DNA from: Talinum fruticosum | Lineage: Eukaryota > Streptophyta > Magnoliopsida > Caryophyllales > Talinaceae | Assembly: GCA_021018815.1 (NCBI GenBank) | Contig: JAITYX010000025.1 | Location: forward strand, 7,130,001 to 7,194,000 | DNA: 64,000 bases | Direction: 5' to 3' | Shown here: piece by piece, positions 20,385 through 30,900 of the stretch | Layout of the letters: every line of letters begins with the position of its first letter | How positions within the stretch are numbered: the first letter of the stretch is position 1 | Position numbers and translations under genes: made by a program | The notes under the pieces: generated by a model | Databases searched by the model: none | What the model was told of the DNA's origin: nothing | Seen by the model: the letters and a program-made list of their open reading frames with translations, nothing else

Positions 20385-22424
20385 AGTCTCTCGAAAGGAT
20401 CGAACCATCCAAAGGTGTAAAGATCAAATAGCTCGGAACAATGGAGAGTTCAATGAAGGAAGATCTTCCAGCAGACCACTAAAGTTCAAAGGATCTAATT
20501 TCGTGCACTTGGAAGAAGCTTATGGAATGTTTCCTATTGGATCATGATGAAGATGTCTTGAACATCATACAAGTAGGGAATTTCATTCCAATGAAGACGG
20601 AAGAAACAAAACTCGTGCCCAAAACAAAGTCCCAGTATACCGCTGATGAAGCGGAGAAGTTCGAAAGAAGTTCAAGGGGATGAACATTCCGATGTGTGCC
20701 ATCAGCTCGAAGAATACAATCGAGTGTCTACCCGTGACACAGCCCAAAGAAGTGTAGAACACACTTGTCAACACTTATAAAGGCACAATCCAGGTCGAGA
20801 CAAGCGAAGATAAGCTAATATCTTTACAAGTATGAGCTATTCAAGATGGAGCCGAAGAGAACATCACTCGGATGTTCATCCGCTTCACCGAGATTACTAA
20901 TAATCTTAAACCTCTGGGTAGAAAGATTTCTCACGAGGAAATGTGTAGAAAGATACTCGAAGTCTACCCAAGAGAAGATGGGGTCCCAAGGTGACAGCCA
21001 TTGAAGAGGCACGAGAACTTGTCCTTATTGAAGCCGGACGAACTCATTGGGAAGCTACTCACCCATGAGATCCACTCGGAAGAGGACGATGCGAAGTCGG
21101 TAGTAAAAGGAAAATTACACTGAAGGCCTCGGAAAACAAGGAAGCAAATCTGAGCTCATCTCGACTCAGAAGAGGATCCCATGGCACTTATTACCAGAGG
21201 TTTCAAAAGAATGATGAAGCACAAAAGATGGGATAAGAAGCCACGAGAAGAGTTCTACAAGAAAGACAAGAACGACAAAAAAGTAAACATTCTTCTCCTT
21301 CAAAGTTATCTTTATCTAAGGATTCCGGCTGTTTTGAAGGTGGCGAGCAAGGAACACATAGTCAAAGACTGTCCTAGAAGAAAGAGAGATAGAAAGAAGA
21401 AAAAGGCTATGATGGCCACTTGGAGTGATGAAGACTCATCGGAAGATGATGAGGACTCGGATCATTCAAAATGTATTATGGCACTCTCGGACTCGGAGGC
21501 GGAATCAAAGTCGGACTCGGATCACTCAAACAGTGAGCAAACAAATCCTCGAAGGTAATTGAATACTTCCACAAATCCTCCAAAGTTGATTTAGCCAAAT
21601 ATATTTTTACATTGGAAGAAAAGTCCAATTCCGATTCTTCTTAGTTTAAAGAACAACTGGAGTCAATTACTTCGAGAGCATCTCATTGAAAAATAAATTA
21701 GAAAAACTGAGATTTACTTTAAGAGAACTCAAGACTAGTACTTAATCCAATGAGATTGAGTCCGAGTCACTCAGAAGAAAAAATGAGCAACTAAAGCAAA
21801 AGCTCAATGAGTCTCAAGAACTTGTTTTAAAATTTACTCAAGGTCGAAAAACCTTGATATGCTCTTAGGATCTCAATGTGTCTCCTTCAGAAAAGAAGGA
21901 CTTGGTTTTAATAAAGAAGAGGAATCTAATTCATACTCGGACCTTTTCTAAAAGGATTCCACAACCGTGAAGTTCGGGAAGGCTGAGCACGGTCCCATTC
22001 ATAAGAATGAAAGGAGGACTAACCCAAAACCAACTTACAGGAGAAAACCTCCTCCACCTATTTATAAAAGAAAAGCTCTTCAAAAGAAAGAGACACAGAC
22101 TCGGTTCCGTAAAAGAAAGACTCGGAATCGGACCAAACCCAAAGTTATTCAAATATGGGTTCCCAAGAGCCTACTTCCTCGAAAAGGGCCGCAGTAAAGG
22201 CGGTTACTAGGTTCATTAGAGGAAGTGAGAAAGGTTAGTTTGTTTCGACTTACAGGTAGCTCGGAAAAGAACAAAAGGCAATTGGTACCTAGACGGTGGA
22301 TGCTCACGCCAAATGTCGGGAGATTCAAGACTCTTTTATGAGTTGGAAGATTACAAGGGAGGAAAAGTCATGTTTGGAGATGACAACGAAGGGCAAGATA
22401 AGGGAGAATTTTTGGTTGAGTCTT
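20385..22424 (+). pseudogene. S2 inverted leader, gag and protease
   Basis: 20385-20427 matches the S3 sequence between primer site and gag. The gag start ATG seen in S3 is ATA here (20428-20430). Gag pieces: RFTEITNNLKPLGRKISHEE (20880-20940), SKEHIVKDCPRRKR (21343-21385; zinc knuckle with its first two Cys lost), acidic DEDSSEDDEDSDHSK, then Lys/Arg-rich sequence (21960-22190). Protease: WYLDGGCSRQMSGDSRLF (22280-22330), where the expected DSG is DGG, and an open stretch to 22424. Gag packages RNA and protease matures it in active elements. The block is inverted relative to RT/RNase H of S2. Confidence 0.88.
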
Positions 22425-23726
22425 TCTACTATATTTTGTTGATTCAAAATAGTGGATTTGACTTGATGCTTGGATTAACACCGACCGTGGTTTTCTCGCC
22501 CTAGGAGGGTTTCCACCTAACTTTCTAAGTTACTACTTTTCCGAGTCCTTACAAGATTTTCCTAGACTTAGAAATTCCCTTATCCGATCTAGTACTTCCT
22601 AACCGATGTAACCTTTACGAGTTAGGGAAATTTAGCTGAGTTAACCCTTACAGCTCAGTCAAGGGACCTTACTCGTAAAGTAAGAAAGAGTGTTTGTAAC
22701 ATATTACAAGACCTTACAACTCATAAAGATGTTAAGTACAGAGTTGGAGTTGTAAGTAGAAGATTGAGTATGAAATACAAGGACTTTTTCTTAACTGCGT
22801 GTATTGACAGTTTATTTAGCAATCTTCAAGTCTTGAGAGTTGGCTTCTATTTATAGATAACCAAGCAGATTAGCCGTTGTGACTGTCTTCGATCGGAAGT
22901 CCTTTATAACCGTTGCAATGGTTTTTCGAGTCACTCGAGAAAATATCCGTTAAGGTGTGAGCGTTGGGTAACGGCTCTTCACTCCTTTGGAAGTTCCAAT
23001 CCACTGGTGGTGTCCGAAAAGTAGGCTTGAAACCACCGTTGAGCTTAGCATTGTAGTTTTCCAATTTTGGAAACAGACAACCCCGACAGAGTGTCCGGTC
23101 TTCGATCGGAGGTAGAAAAAGCCTTGTCTGCTGGTGATTTGACATCTTGACGGCGGTTACTTTTGTAATTCAAAAATAGAATAGCCTTGTTTGAATAGCC
23201 TACAAAAGTAAATCAATTTGGTTCTCAAAGTATAAAAGAGTGGAATTTTCCGAGCCTAATATCCATTATACTCAAATTCCATCCGAGTCGATCTAGAGGT
23301 AAAGCAAGTCGGATAAAGAACATCGGAGTAAAAAGACTTGATCTAGACTGCCAATGTTCAAACCAAACATGCTGACTTAGAAAGTTGAATTAACACAATA
23401 ATTCAATCAAGCTTAGATCATGAAGTCAGATCCGAGTTTATTCACATATGAGTGAGTGTTTTAACATGCAACATATCCGAGTGTTGTCCGATTGACTCGT
23501 AACCGTGTGTGAAATGATAAGCAAGAATATGCTTTCGAGTCGAGTCACAATCAATTGAGAACATATGCGATAGTTTCGTAACACTCGGAAAAGATGCTAT
23601 ATCACTCAAAAAAGCTTTTAAAACGAGATAGAATGACTTTTAATCAAAACCTTATAAGAGATGAAGTCTTATACCTGATTCCTTGATGGAACTCGGAATG
23701 ATGTATATGTAAGGTCCGAGTCTTCA
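22425..23726 (-). repeat. 5' LTR remnant of S2 with a 120-bp flipped segment
   Basis: 22548-23726 aligns with the left LTR in minus orientation and ends GAGTCTTCA next to TATTA. 22425-22547 carries LTR sequence (AATAGTGGATTTGACTTG, GGAGGGTTTCCACCTAA) in plus orientation; turning it round restores the normal order apart from a short gap. The first bases of the LTR beyond this point are lost. Confidence 0.85.
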
Positions 23727-23731
23727 TATTA

Positions 23732-23934
23732 TTTCTTACTCTTTAACAACATTGCTCTATTTATGTTCTAAGTAATGTTTTCGTCTCGAGCTGAACTTAT
23801 AAGTACTCATCATTATTGTTTTCTTGCTCCGATCATTATTCTTTGCTCTTATCAATTCTATATGAAAACTTAACTCGCTGAATTGATTAGTTTTTATCTT
23901 AAGTATGGAATGCTTTTCATAAAAAAGGGCCGAT
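23732..23934 (+). other. S4 3' UTR and polypurine tract
   Basis: AT-rich, ending CATAAAAAAGGGCCGAT directly before TGAAGACTCGG. It continues the sequence left of S2 once one TATTA copy is removed. Confidence 0.75.
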
Positions 23935-25343
23935 TGAAGACTCGGGTATAACTCTCTATCTCATTATTGGTTTTGATTCTAAGTCATTCTAAGCTTTGAA
24001 GAAACTCATATCTAAGTTTTCATCATGTTATGATCCACTCAAAAACTAGTCATAAGCATAACATTCTTAACTCGTGTTTCGACCCACTCGGAACAATGGC
24101 ATGAGTAAATCATTTTTCTAACACTTTTATTCCGAGCACTAACTTTAGGATTCAAGTGAAAATAAATTACAACGTTGATTCTAATTTCTAAGTTAGTTTA
24201 TTTGTTGAGAAATATTTACTTGATCAAGTTTATGTATTCTAATATTTTATTCTCACTTGTCATTTTAAGGATTTACTTAAGATGGAATTTGAAACTAATA
24301 AATATTAGACTTAGAAATTCTACTCTTTTAGGCTGAATATAATTAAGTGCTTAATTGCTTTGAATTAATTATTATCTTTGCCTAATTCTCGACGAAAGTA
24401 TTTTTGTACTTTAAGTACCACTTTGATTTACTTTTGTAGGTTTATTAAACAAGCCTAATCTATTTTCCAAATATAAAAGCGATCGGTTTCTAGCCATTAA
24501 ACACCGAGTAGACAAAAATCAACCATTTCTTGACATGGCTCGGACACCGTGTCGGGGTTGTTTGTTTACAAATCTGGAAAATTTCAACTTTGAGTCTAAT
24601 GGTTGTTTCCACCCCAGATTTTAATCACAACTAGAGGGATGGACCATCTTAGGAGCCCATAACCACCACACAACGATAACATCTTAACGGATCTTTTTCG
24701 AGTGACTCAAACTAGCCATTACAAAGGCCGTTGAGGCTCATCAGTCTAGAATAAGTCTCAATGGTTATTTTGCCTTGCTGTGTATAAATAAAAGCCACTT
24801 CATAAGACTTGAACATTGGTAGAATTGAGCATGTTCTACTCTTACTCAATCTTCTAGCTTTTACAACTTAACTCGTATTTCTTACTTTACGAGTTGTAAA
24901 GAAAGTCTTGTAATCACTCATACTCTTTACTTTCTTTTTAAGTCCCTTGACCGAGCTATAAGGGCTAACTCAGCACAGTTGGCACTGATCGTAAAGGGTA
25001 TCTCAATGAGGAAGTACTAGATCACATAAGGGAACTTCTATGTCTAGGAAAACTGGTAAAGGAATTGTCTAAGAGAGCAATTACGCAAAGAGTCGATCCT
25101 TGTAATTGTGGATTCAATTAGTGGATTTGACTTGGTGCTTGGATTAGCACTTTCCGTGCTTTTATGTCCCAGGAGGATTTCTACGTACTTCTTTGTGTAT
25201 TTCGGTTTTCAGTCCAATCTAAACTCGAATCTGTTTCTTAGTCTGTTTTATGCAAAAGAGTTTGATTTTTCTCAAAAATCTTCCATGACCCAATTCACCC
25301 CCTCCCTCTAGGGTGACTTAACCTCTCCTAGAGAAAACCTTTA
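23935..25343 (+). repeat. 3' LTR of S4, about 1409 bp
   Basis: Starts TGAAGACTCGG, ends AAAACCTTTA (CTTCA changed). GTATAAAT near 24783 is its TATA box; the upstream AACGGCTA box has decayed to AATGGTTA. It has clearly drifted more than the S1 and S2 LTRs, as expected for an older insertion that hosts younger ones. Confidence 0.88.
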
Positions 25344-25873
25344 TATAAGAGAAATAACAAAGAAATATCTATGAAACATAGAAATACTTGATGTTTTCAT
25401 TAGATTAATCATGGAGGTAGTTGATACAAACACAAACACAAAAATAAAAATTACTCTCCCTCTAAACCAAACAAGCTGTCTCTCCCCTATGCATTTTATC
25501 AAAAAAACAATTAGGGCACGGAGAAATAAAATGTCGAGACAAAGAAAAAGAAATAGAATCAAGAGGGGGTGGAGCGAGTTCGATAGAGGAAAAAGACCGG
25601 GGTGCCCTCCGCCTGCGCCGATAGAGATGAGATGAAGTAGTTGGTTGTACGAGTTGACGAGTGATGGAGAAGGAGGCAGTAATAAGGGTGCAGTCCGATC
25701 AATCTGGGATGACTGGATTGTCTTGCGATAAATTAGAGGTTACTCTTCCTCTTCTTCTACTTCATAACCCTCGCCTTGAATAGGTTGAAAGGGTTGTGGA
25801 GATGGCCACGCTTGGGATGGGCCAACTTCTCCTACTTCTTCGAAGCTTATCATGTGCCCTCGGAAGATATAAC
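25344..25873 (-). other. S3 sequence downstream of the env-like reading frame
   Basis: Contains an additional acidic/Pro-rich stretch of env-like type near 25860-25600, interrupted by stops, then AT-rich 3' sequence up to the S4 LTR edge. Small ORFs on both strands have no recognisable domain. Confidence 0.5.
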
Positions 25874-27095
25874 TTAAGCTACTTCATCTTGTTTCTCTCC
25901 TTCTCCTTCTCCTTCGTCTTTTTCTTCCTCGAAGTTTGAGGAAGAGTCTACTAAAATGTCTTGTTCCTCTTTTGCTTCGCTTGACACTCTTGAAGAAGTT
26001 TGACCTACTTCTCTTACCTCTAATGACCACTTTGAGCTCATCGATCCGAGTTTGACTCTAAACAATTTTCCTCTAAGTTGTTGTCCGAAGTTGGGTCGGA
26101 ATTGGCATGAAAGCCTAGAAAGTGCCAAGAGTGGATTGTAGCTCTTTGGCTAGAGCAGAAAATTGGAAGCCACCCTCTCAATAAGCTGAACTAAAGAGGT
26201 TGGTTGATGTGAAGTGTCAGCTGCCGGAAGAAGAGGGTCTTGGGTACTCTTCTTTAATGGAGATGGAGGAGAAATCTCATATGAGTGAATCCAAACACCA
26301 GGTTTAGTCTCCTGGTATTTAGAAGCTCATTCTTGTTAACGAGAAATAGCTGGCTCAAGAAATTTTGTTAGGTGCTCAAGCTGAGGCACCTCAAAATGAG
26401 GTTGCACTAAAGAGAGAAGAGCTTCAAATAGAAGAGGGAGTATCTTACGATACGAGTCAACCTTTTACCGTTCTAAAATATCATATAAGACTTTGAGAAC
26501 TCTACTGTGAGTGTTCTCCTTGGAGGGAAAATGAGAAAACTTTTCTCATAAGGAAGAAACACGAAGTTCGGCCTCTTACTTCGACTATACTACAAAGAAA
26601 TTTTTGTAAGCCTTAAGAGGGGCTCGGACATACTTAGAAAAGAATTCCTCTGCTAGTTCAGCAAAAGGAATAGGATTGGTGTTCAAGAACAAGCATTTCA
26701 CTTCAAGGAGCTTATGGAGAAGAACAAGATTTATAGTAATTCGAATGTTGTGAATAGTGAAATAGAGAACATTGTCTTTGGAGGTGAAATTTTGATCAAA
26801 TTCTAAGACTAATTATGGGTAGATGTAGCCACAAAAGTTGAGATAATTGAAGATACATATCTTAGTGAGGCGTTTGATCCAAGACAGCTTGGTGGTAACA
26901 AAGAACTTGTCATTTAAGAAGTAGTGTTAGGTGTTGATTGTGTGTTTGGGGTCCTCAAAGGCTAAAGCTTTTCCCTTCGAGGTGTTTTTTTATGCCTCAT
27001 CGGCTCAAGATGAAGTTCTAGCCTTCTTGCAAGATGAAGTTCTAGCCTTCTTGGTTGATGAACCTCCTTCAACAGACAAATCCTCTTTTCACCAT
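25874..27095 (-). pseudogene. S3 env-like ORF
   Basis: ATG at 27095 (MVKRG) after a CT-rich leader; an early stop follows in the same frame and the match resumes after a frameshift. A 30-bp direct repeat (27011-27058) lies near the start. NDKFFVTTKLSWIKRL (near 26900) matches the DKFF..T..SW signature of S1 and S2. KENTHSRVLKVLYDILE (near 26500) matches the SKENPNSK..LYDILEGY segment. The last open stretch (26128-25874) is rich in Glu and Asp (EEEKDEGEGEGEKQDEVA). No clear membrane segment. Multiple lesions. Confidence 0.7.
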
Positions 27096-27501
27096 GTTGA
27101 TAGAGATAGAGCGAGACAATGACTAAGAGAATTAGAAGTTCAAATATATATGAAGAATGAAAGAGTAGAAGTGTTAGAAGAGAGAGTCCGAGTCTGAAAA
27201 TCGGGTGTGTCCGAGAGAGTGAAAGTGACTCCGAGTGAGAGTTTGAGTGATTCAAAGCAAAGATTGCAAAGCAAATGAATAACGAGTGAATGAAAGCCAT
27301 TTATAGACAAAAGCTCTCAATGAATATAATCCTCAACTAACCCAATTTCAAGAGTAACGGCTAGTTGAACCATTTAGCGTTCTAGCATCCCTTCCAGAGT
27401 TATCTTCCGAAACTGATTTTCCAACAGCTACTTGAACCATTTAGTGTTCTAGCATCTCTTCCACAGTTATCTTCTGAAACTGCTTTTCTAACGGCTAGTT
27501 T
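27096..27501 (-). promoter_or_regulatory. S3 putative internal promoter and leader of the env-like ORF
   Basis: Minus strand: AACTAGCCGTTAGA (27501-27488), which on the plus strand reads TCTAACGGCTA and fits the MSA/Myb-type consensus YCYAACGGYYA exactly; then a TATA box CTATAAATGG (about 27307-27298) and a CT-rich leader to the ATG at 27095. Two further AACGG/CCGTT-like sites lie between. Function inferred. Confidence 0.57.
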
Positions 27502-27780
27502 CTCGGCCGTTCGCGTGCGAGAGAGAGATAAATTTTGTTTGAAAATTTTTCTAATATTCTCTATTGAATTAGAGATGACCCTATAAGTTTGAAGTCTATT
27601 TTCTCTTAATGAAGTCCGACTCAGTAAGTCTGTCTAAGTTGCTCACAAAGCACTCGATTACTCATAATTAGAGCTCGGTCTCACGAATTATCAAGTGAAC
27701 CACCATTTAATCGGACTATGCTAGATTAGAACATGTAAAGAAATATATTCACTTAGCAAATCAAGCAACAAATCATGTAA
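27502..27780 (-). other. S3 spacer between RNase H and promoter block
   Basis: Non-coding. GAGAGAGA (CT on the sense strand) beside GCGTGCGA near 27508-27525 mirrors the S1 and S2 spacers. Confidence 0.45.
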
Positions 27781-29230
27781 TCATGCATTCAACATACCAA
27801 TCTCATTTGTAATAAAGCACAACTGATCCTCACTTACCAGTTTAGTGAAGATATCTCGCTAATTAAATAGTAATAAATTAAAGTTCAATATCACCTTTTT
27901 CAAAATGATCTCTCTTAATGTCATATCTAACCTCAATGTGCTTCGTTTTTAATGTTGAACTGGGTTTTTGTGATATTTATCGCACTCGATTATCGTATTT
28001 GGTAGGAATAGTTGTGAATGTCGGTTCCAAATCTTTTAGGTGTCGCTTGATCCATAGTAACGAAGCACAACAAGCTCCTCGTTGTTATGTACTTAGCCTT
28101 AGCATTTTAGAAGGTGACTGAATTTTGCTTCTTTGAGTGCCCGAGATGAGTGATTGACATATAAATTGGCACGCTCCTAAAGTACTCTTCCTATCAACTT
28201 TATACCCCGAGCATAAAAATATCCGATTAGCAAGTGAGGGTCGGACTTGAGTTTTTAGTACCGGAGACTATGTTTGGCTTCCTGCAAGATATCTTAAAAT
28301 TCTCTTTACCCCAGTGAGATTTGATTCTTTTCGATGAGGTTGAAATCTTGCACACAGTGACACTAAATATGATATCTAGTCGACTAGATGTAAGGTAGAG
28401 TAGAGATCCAATCATACCTCTATAGAATTTTTTTCTACTCGCCTTACCTTTCTCATCCGAGTCAAGTTTGATACTCGCTACCTGTTAGATTTGCTTGTTG
28501 GTTTAGCATCTTATAGCTACATCTTTTGTAATTCCTTCACACACTTAGATTGATGGAGATAAATTCCATCCTTGTCTTGTTTGATTTGCAGTCCAAGGAA
28601 GAAATTAGGTTCTCCCATCATACTCATTGAAATTCTTGTCACATAAACTCAGAAAATCCTTTGCATAGAATTTCATTAGTAGCTCCACAAATTGTCATCA
28701 ACATAAATCTGATTTATTAGAAAGTCGTTCCCCTTGGTTTTTGTAAATAAAGTTTTGTCAATCAAACCTTTTCGAAATCATTTTCAACCAAAAAGTTGCT
28801 TAACCTTTCATACAAAACTATTAAAGCTTGTTTCAAACCCTACAAACCCTGTTGTAATTTGAAAACATGATTGAAAAATTGAGAGTTTTCAAATATAACG
28901 GGTTACTTTACATAAAATTCTTCTAGAATAAAACCATTTAAAAATACACTTAACTTAATGTTCATAATGGATGCCAATGCTAAAACAATTCTGATGGCCT
29001 CAATCCTAGAAACAGGTGCAAAGGTTTCCCCAAAATCTATTCCTTCTTTTTGGTTATATCCATAATCAACAAGTTTGGCGTTATTGCTAACTATCGAACC
29101 TCCCTTATCCAGTTTGTTCTTAATACGCATGTGGTTCTTATAATTGGGTGGTAAGAAGATCATTTTGGTTAAGGTCTAAACTTAACTTATTTTAATTTAT
29201 GAGAGTTCTTTTATCATGGCCTTGACCCAT
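27781..29230 (-). pseudogene. S3 reverse transcriptase and RNase H
   Basis: RT on the minus strand: [20 protein letters not shown] and [17 protein letters not shown] (29100-28950), then YVDD at 28705-28694 after frameshifts, MMGE-like sequence near 28620, then RNase H (MIGSLLYLTSSRLDIIFS, 28415-28360) with decayed C-terminus and stop near 27783-27781. Domain order and motifs match S1 and S2. About ten lesions are visible. Confidence 0.9.
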
Positions 29231-30540
29231 TTAGGTTCAAGTATAGCCTCTAATACATTTTTAGGTTCAATTAATGAAATGAATGTAGAGAATGCACATA
29301 GATTATGCAAAGAAGAATGAGTTCTTACCCCTGAGTTGATGTCCGAAATGATGTTCTCGAGTGGATGGCGAAAGGCATATTTGAATGCTTTACATGTCCT
29401 TTGATTTACCAGATTGGAAGGTTGAGTACTTGGTTCTTTAAGCTGTCTTAGCTGGTTGTATCTCTTCTCCTTCTTGTATTTCGAGTGGTCTAAGCTGGTT
29501 CTTAAGTTGACTCATTCCGAGTTGGCTCGATTCGTTTGTTCTATATCATTCCGAGATCAACTTCCGAGTACTTCATATTCATTTTTATTGAGCTTGAAGT
29601 CCGAGAAGGTAGATTCACTTAACCTACAATTGTCAACATTATCAAAGATAACGTGGATGATTTCTTCCACTTTGTTAGTTCTTTTATTGAAAATGCGATA
29701 ATCTTTACAATGTGAAGAATAACAAAGAAAAATGCCCTCATCCGACCTTGCATCAAACCTAGTCAAACGATTTTTACCATTCTTATGCACAAAACATTTA
29801 AGCTGGAATGGCTTGAAGTATAAGATGTTGGGCTTCTTTCCCTTGTAAAGCTCGTAGGGTATTTTTCTTCAGAATAGGTCAAATGAGGCATCCGTTGGGA
29901 GTGTAGTTTGTTATGTTCGGTGCCTCGGCTTAGAAATATTATGGAAGATCATTTTCAATCATCGTTGTTCTTCTTATTACTTCAAGAGCTCTGTTCTTTC
30001 TCTCCGCTACTCCACTTTGTTGAGGAGTTTTAGGTTTTGAGAAGTTGTGAGAGATGACATTCTTGTTGATGATTTTAGTAAATTTTAAATAATTGAACTC
30101 CCTTGTATGGTTAGTTCATGTCCTTATGATCCGAGTCTTAGACTCCACCAGAATTTGCCTACATACCTTAGTGAACTCCTTAAAGGCTTCATTCTTGTTC
30201 TTTAGAAAACAAATCTAAGTAAATCGTGAGAAATAATCGACAATGACTAGTACATATGATTTACCTCCTATGCCTTTAACGAGATATTTCACCACACAAA
30301 TCCATATGAATCAGTTCAAGCACTTTTAAGGTGGAAATAGTTTTATGTGGCTTAAAAGATGATATGACTTGTTTCTAATTTTGCATGCATCATAAATTTT
30401 ATCTTCCATAAAATTGCAATTAGGGAGTCCTCTAACTAACCCCGGTGATGCGAGTTTCTTAATAGTATGCATGTTGATATGACCTAATCTAGGATGCCAT
30501 GACCATGAATCATCATTAACGAAGCTTTTAAACATGGCGA
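29231..30540 (-). pseudogene. S3 integrase
   Basis: Minus strand from 30535: FVNDDSWSWHPRLGHINMHT (zinc-binding His pair; the following CxxC pair is damaged, giving KIYDACK), core remnants about 30300-30000, and the C-terminal part FDARSDEGIFLCY and NKRTNKVEEIIHVIF (29760-29640). Then a linker to RT. Frameshifts and stops throughout; the S1 copy is somewhat better preserved. Confidence 0.88.
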
Positions 30541-30789
30541 ATTTTGAGTAAAATCGAAAGAGGAAAAGTACAAGTGTTACTTGACCTTAGACAAGAGAGC
30601 TTTGTCTTGTTTGTGGTAGCATAAGTAATAAAGCAATTTGTTTGAGTGAATCTTACCTCTTGACCCTTGTCACACTTGTTGAGAAATACTCAGTAGATTA
30701 TATTTGAGTCCCTTGATAAGGCAAATAGGATCGACTAAGTTGTTACCATGACCAACTCTACCAATACCTATAAACTTGCTCATGTTGTT

Positions 30790-30900
30790 CTCTAAATGTG
30801 ACCTTTCCTCCTTTTATATTCTCTAACTCGGAGAAGATTTTTGAATCTCCGGACATGTGACGTGAAGAACCACTGTCTAAGTACCAATAATCTCTCTTTT
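30790..30900 (-). pseudogene. S3 protease fragment with intact DSG
   Basis: Minus strand from about 30893: YWYLDSGSSRHMSGDSKIF, holding the retroviral-type aspartic protease motif DSG, followed by SELENIKGGK. The S2 copy has DGG at this position. The protein matures gag-pol in active elements. Flanking sequence is frameshifted. Confidence 0.85.

Larger units (their letters stand above)
15574..23726 (-). mobile_element. Sirevirus copy S2 (-), LTR to LTR, TSD TATTA, internally inverted
   Basis: Left LTR 15574-17110 and right LTR remnant 22425-23726 are both in minus orientation overall. TATTA occurs at 15569-15573 and at 23727-23731, a perfect 5-bp target duplication, so the two LTRs belong to one insertion. 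The interior is abnormal: env-like, RNase H and RT C-terminus are minus, then gag and protease are plus (20385-22424), integrase is missing, and a 120-bp LTR piece (22425-22547) is flipped. Confidence 0.88.
15184..25343 (+). mobile_element. Sirevirus copy S4 (+), 3' part, split by S2
   Basis: Removing S2 (15574-23726) and one TATTA copy joins an env-like acidic tail (15184-15573) to a 3' UTR, a polypurine tract (about 23925-23934) and a plus-strand LTR (23935-25343). This is the normal 3' end of a Sirevirus. The left side stops at the S1 LTR, so the 5' part was displaced by S1; the RNase H piece at 3790 may belong here. The right side abuts S3 env-like sequence of opposite orientation, suggesting that S4 had inserted in S3. 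Confidence 0.7.

Noticed and set aside
23727..25343. Inversion of an S3 3' LTR to explain the plus-strand LTR beside S3
   Set aside because: The TATTA duplication of S2 shows that 15184-15573 and 23732 onward were contiguous, so a plus-strand S4 element split by S2 explains the layout without an inversion.
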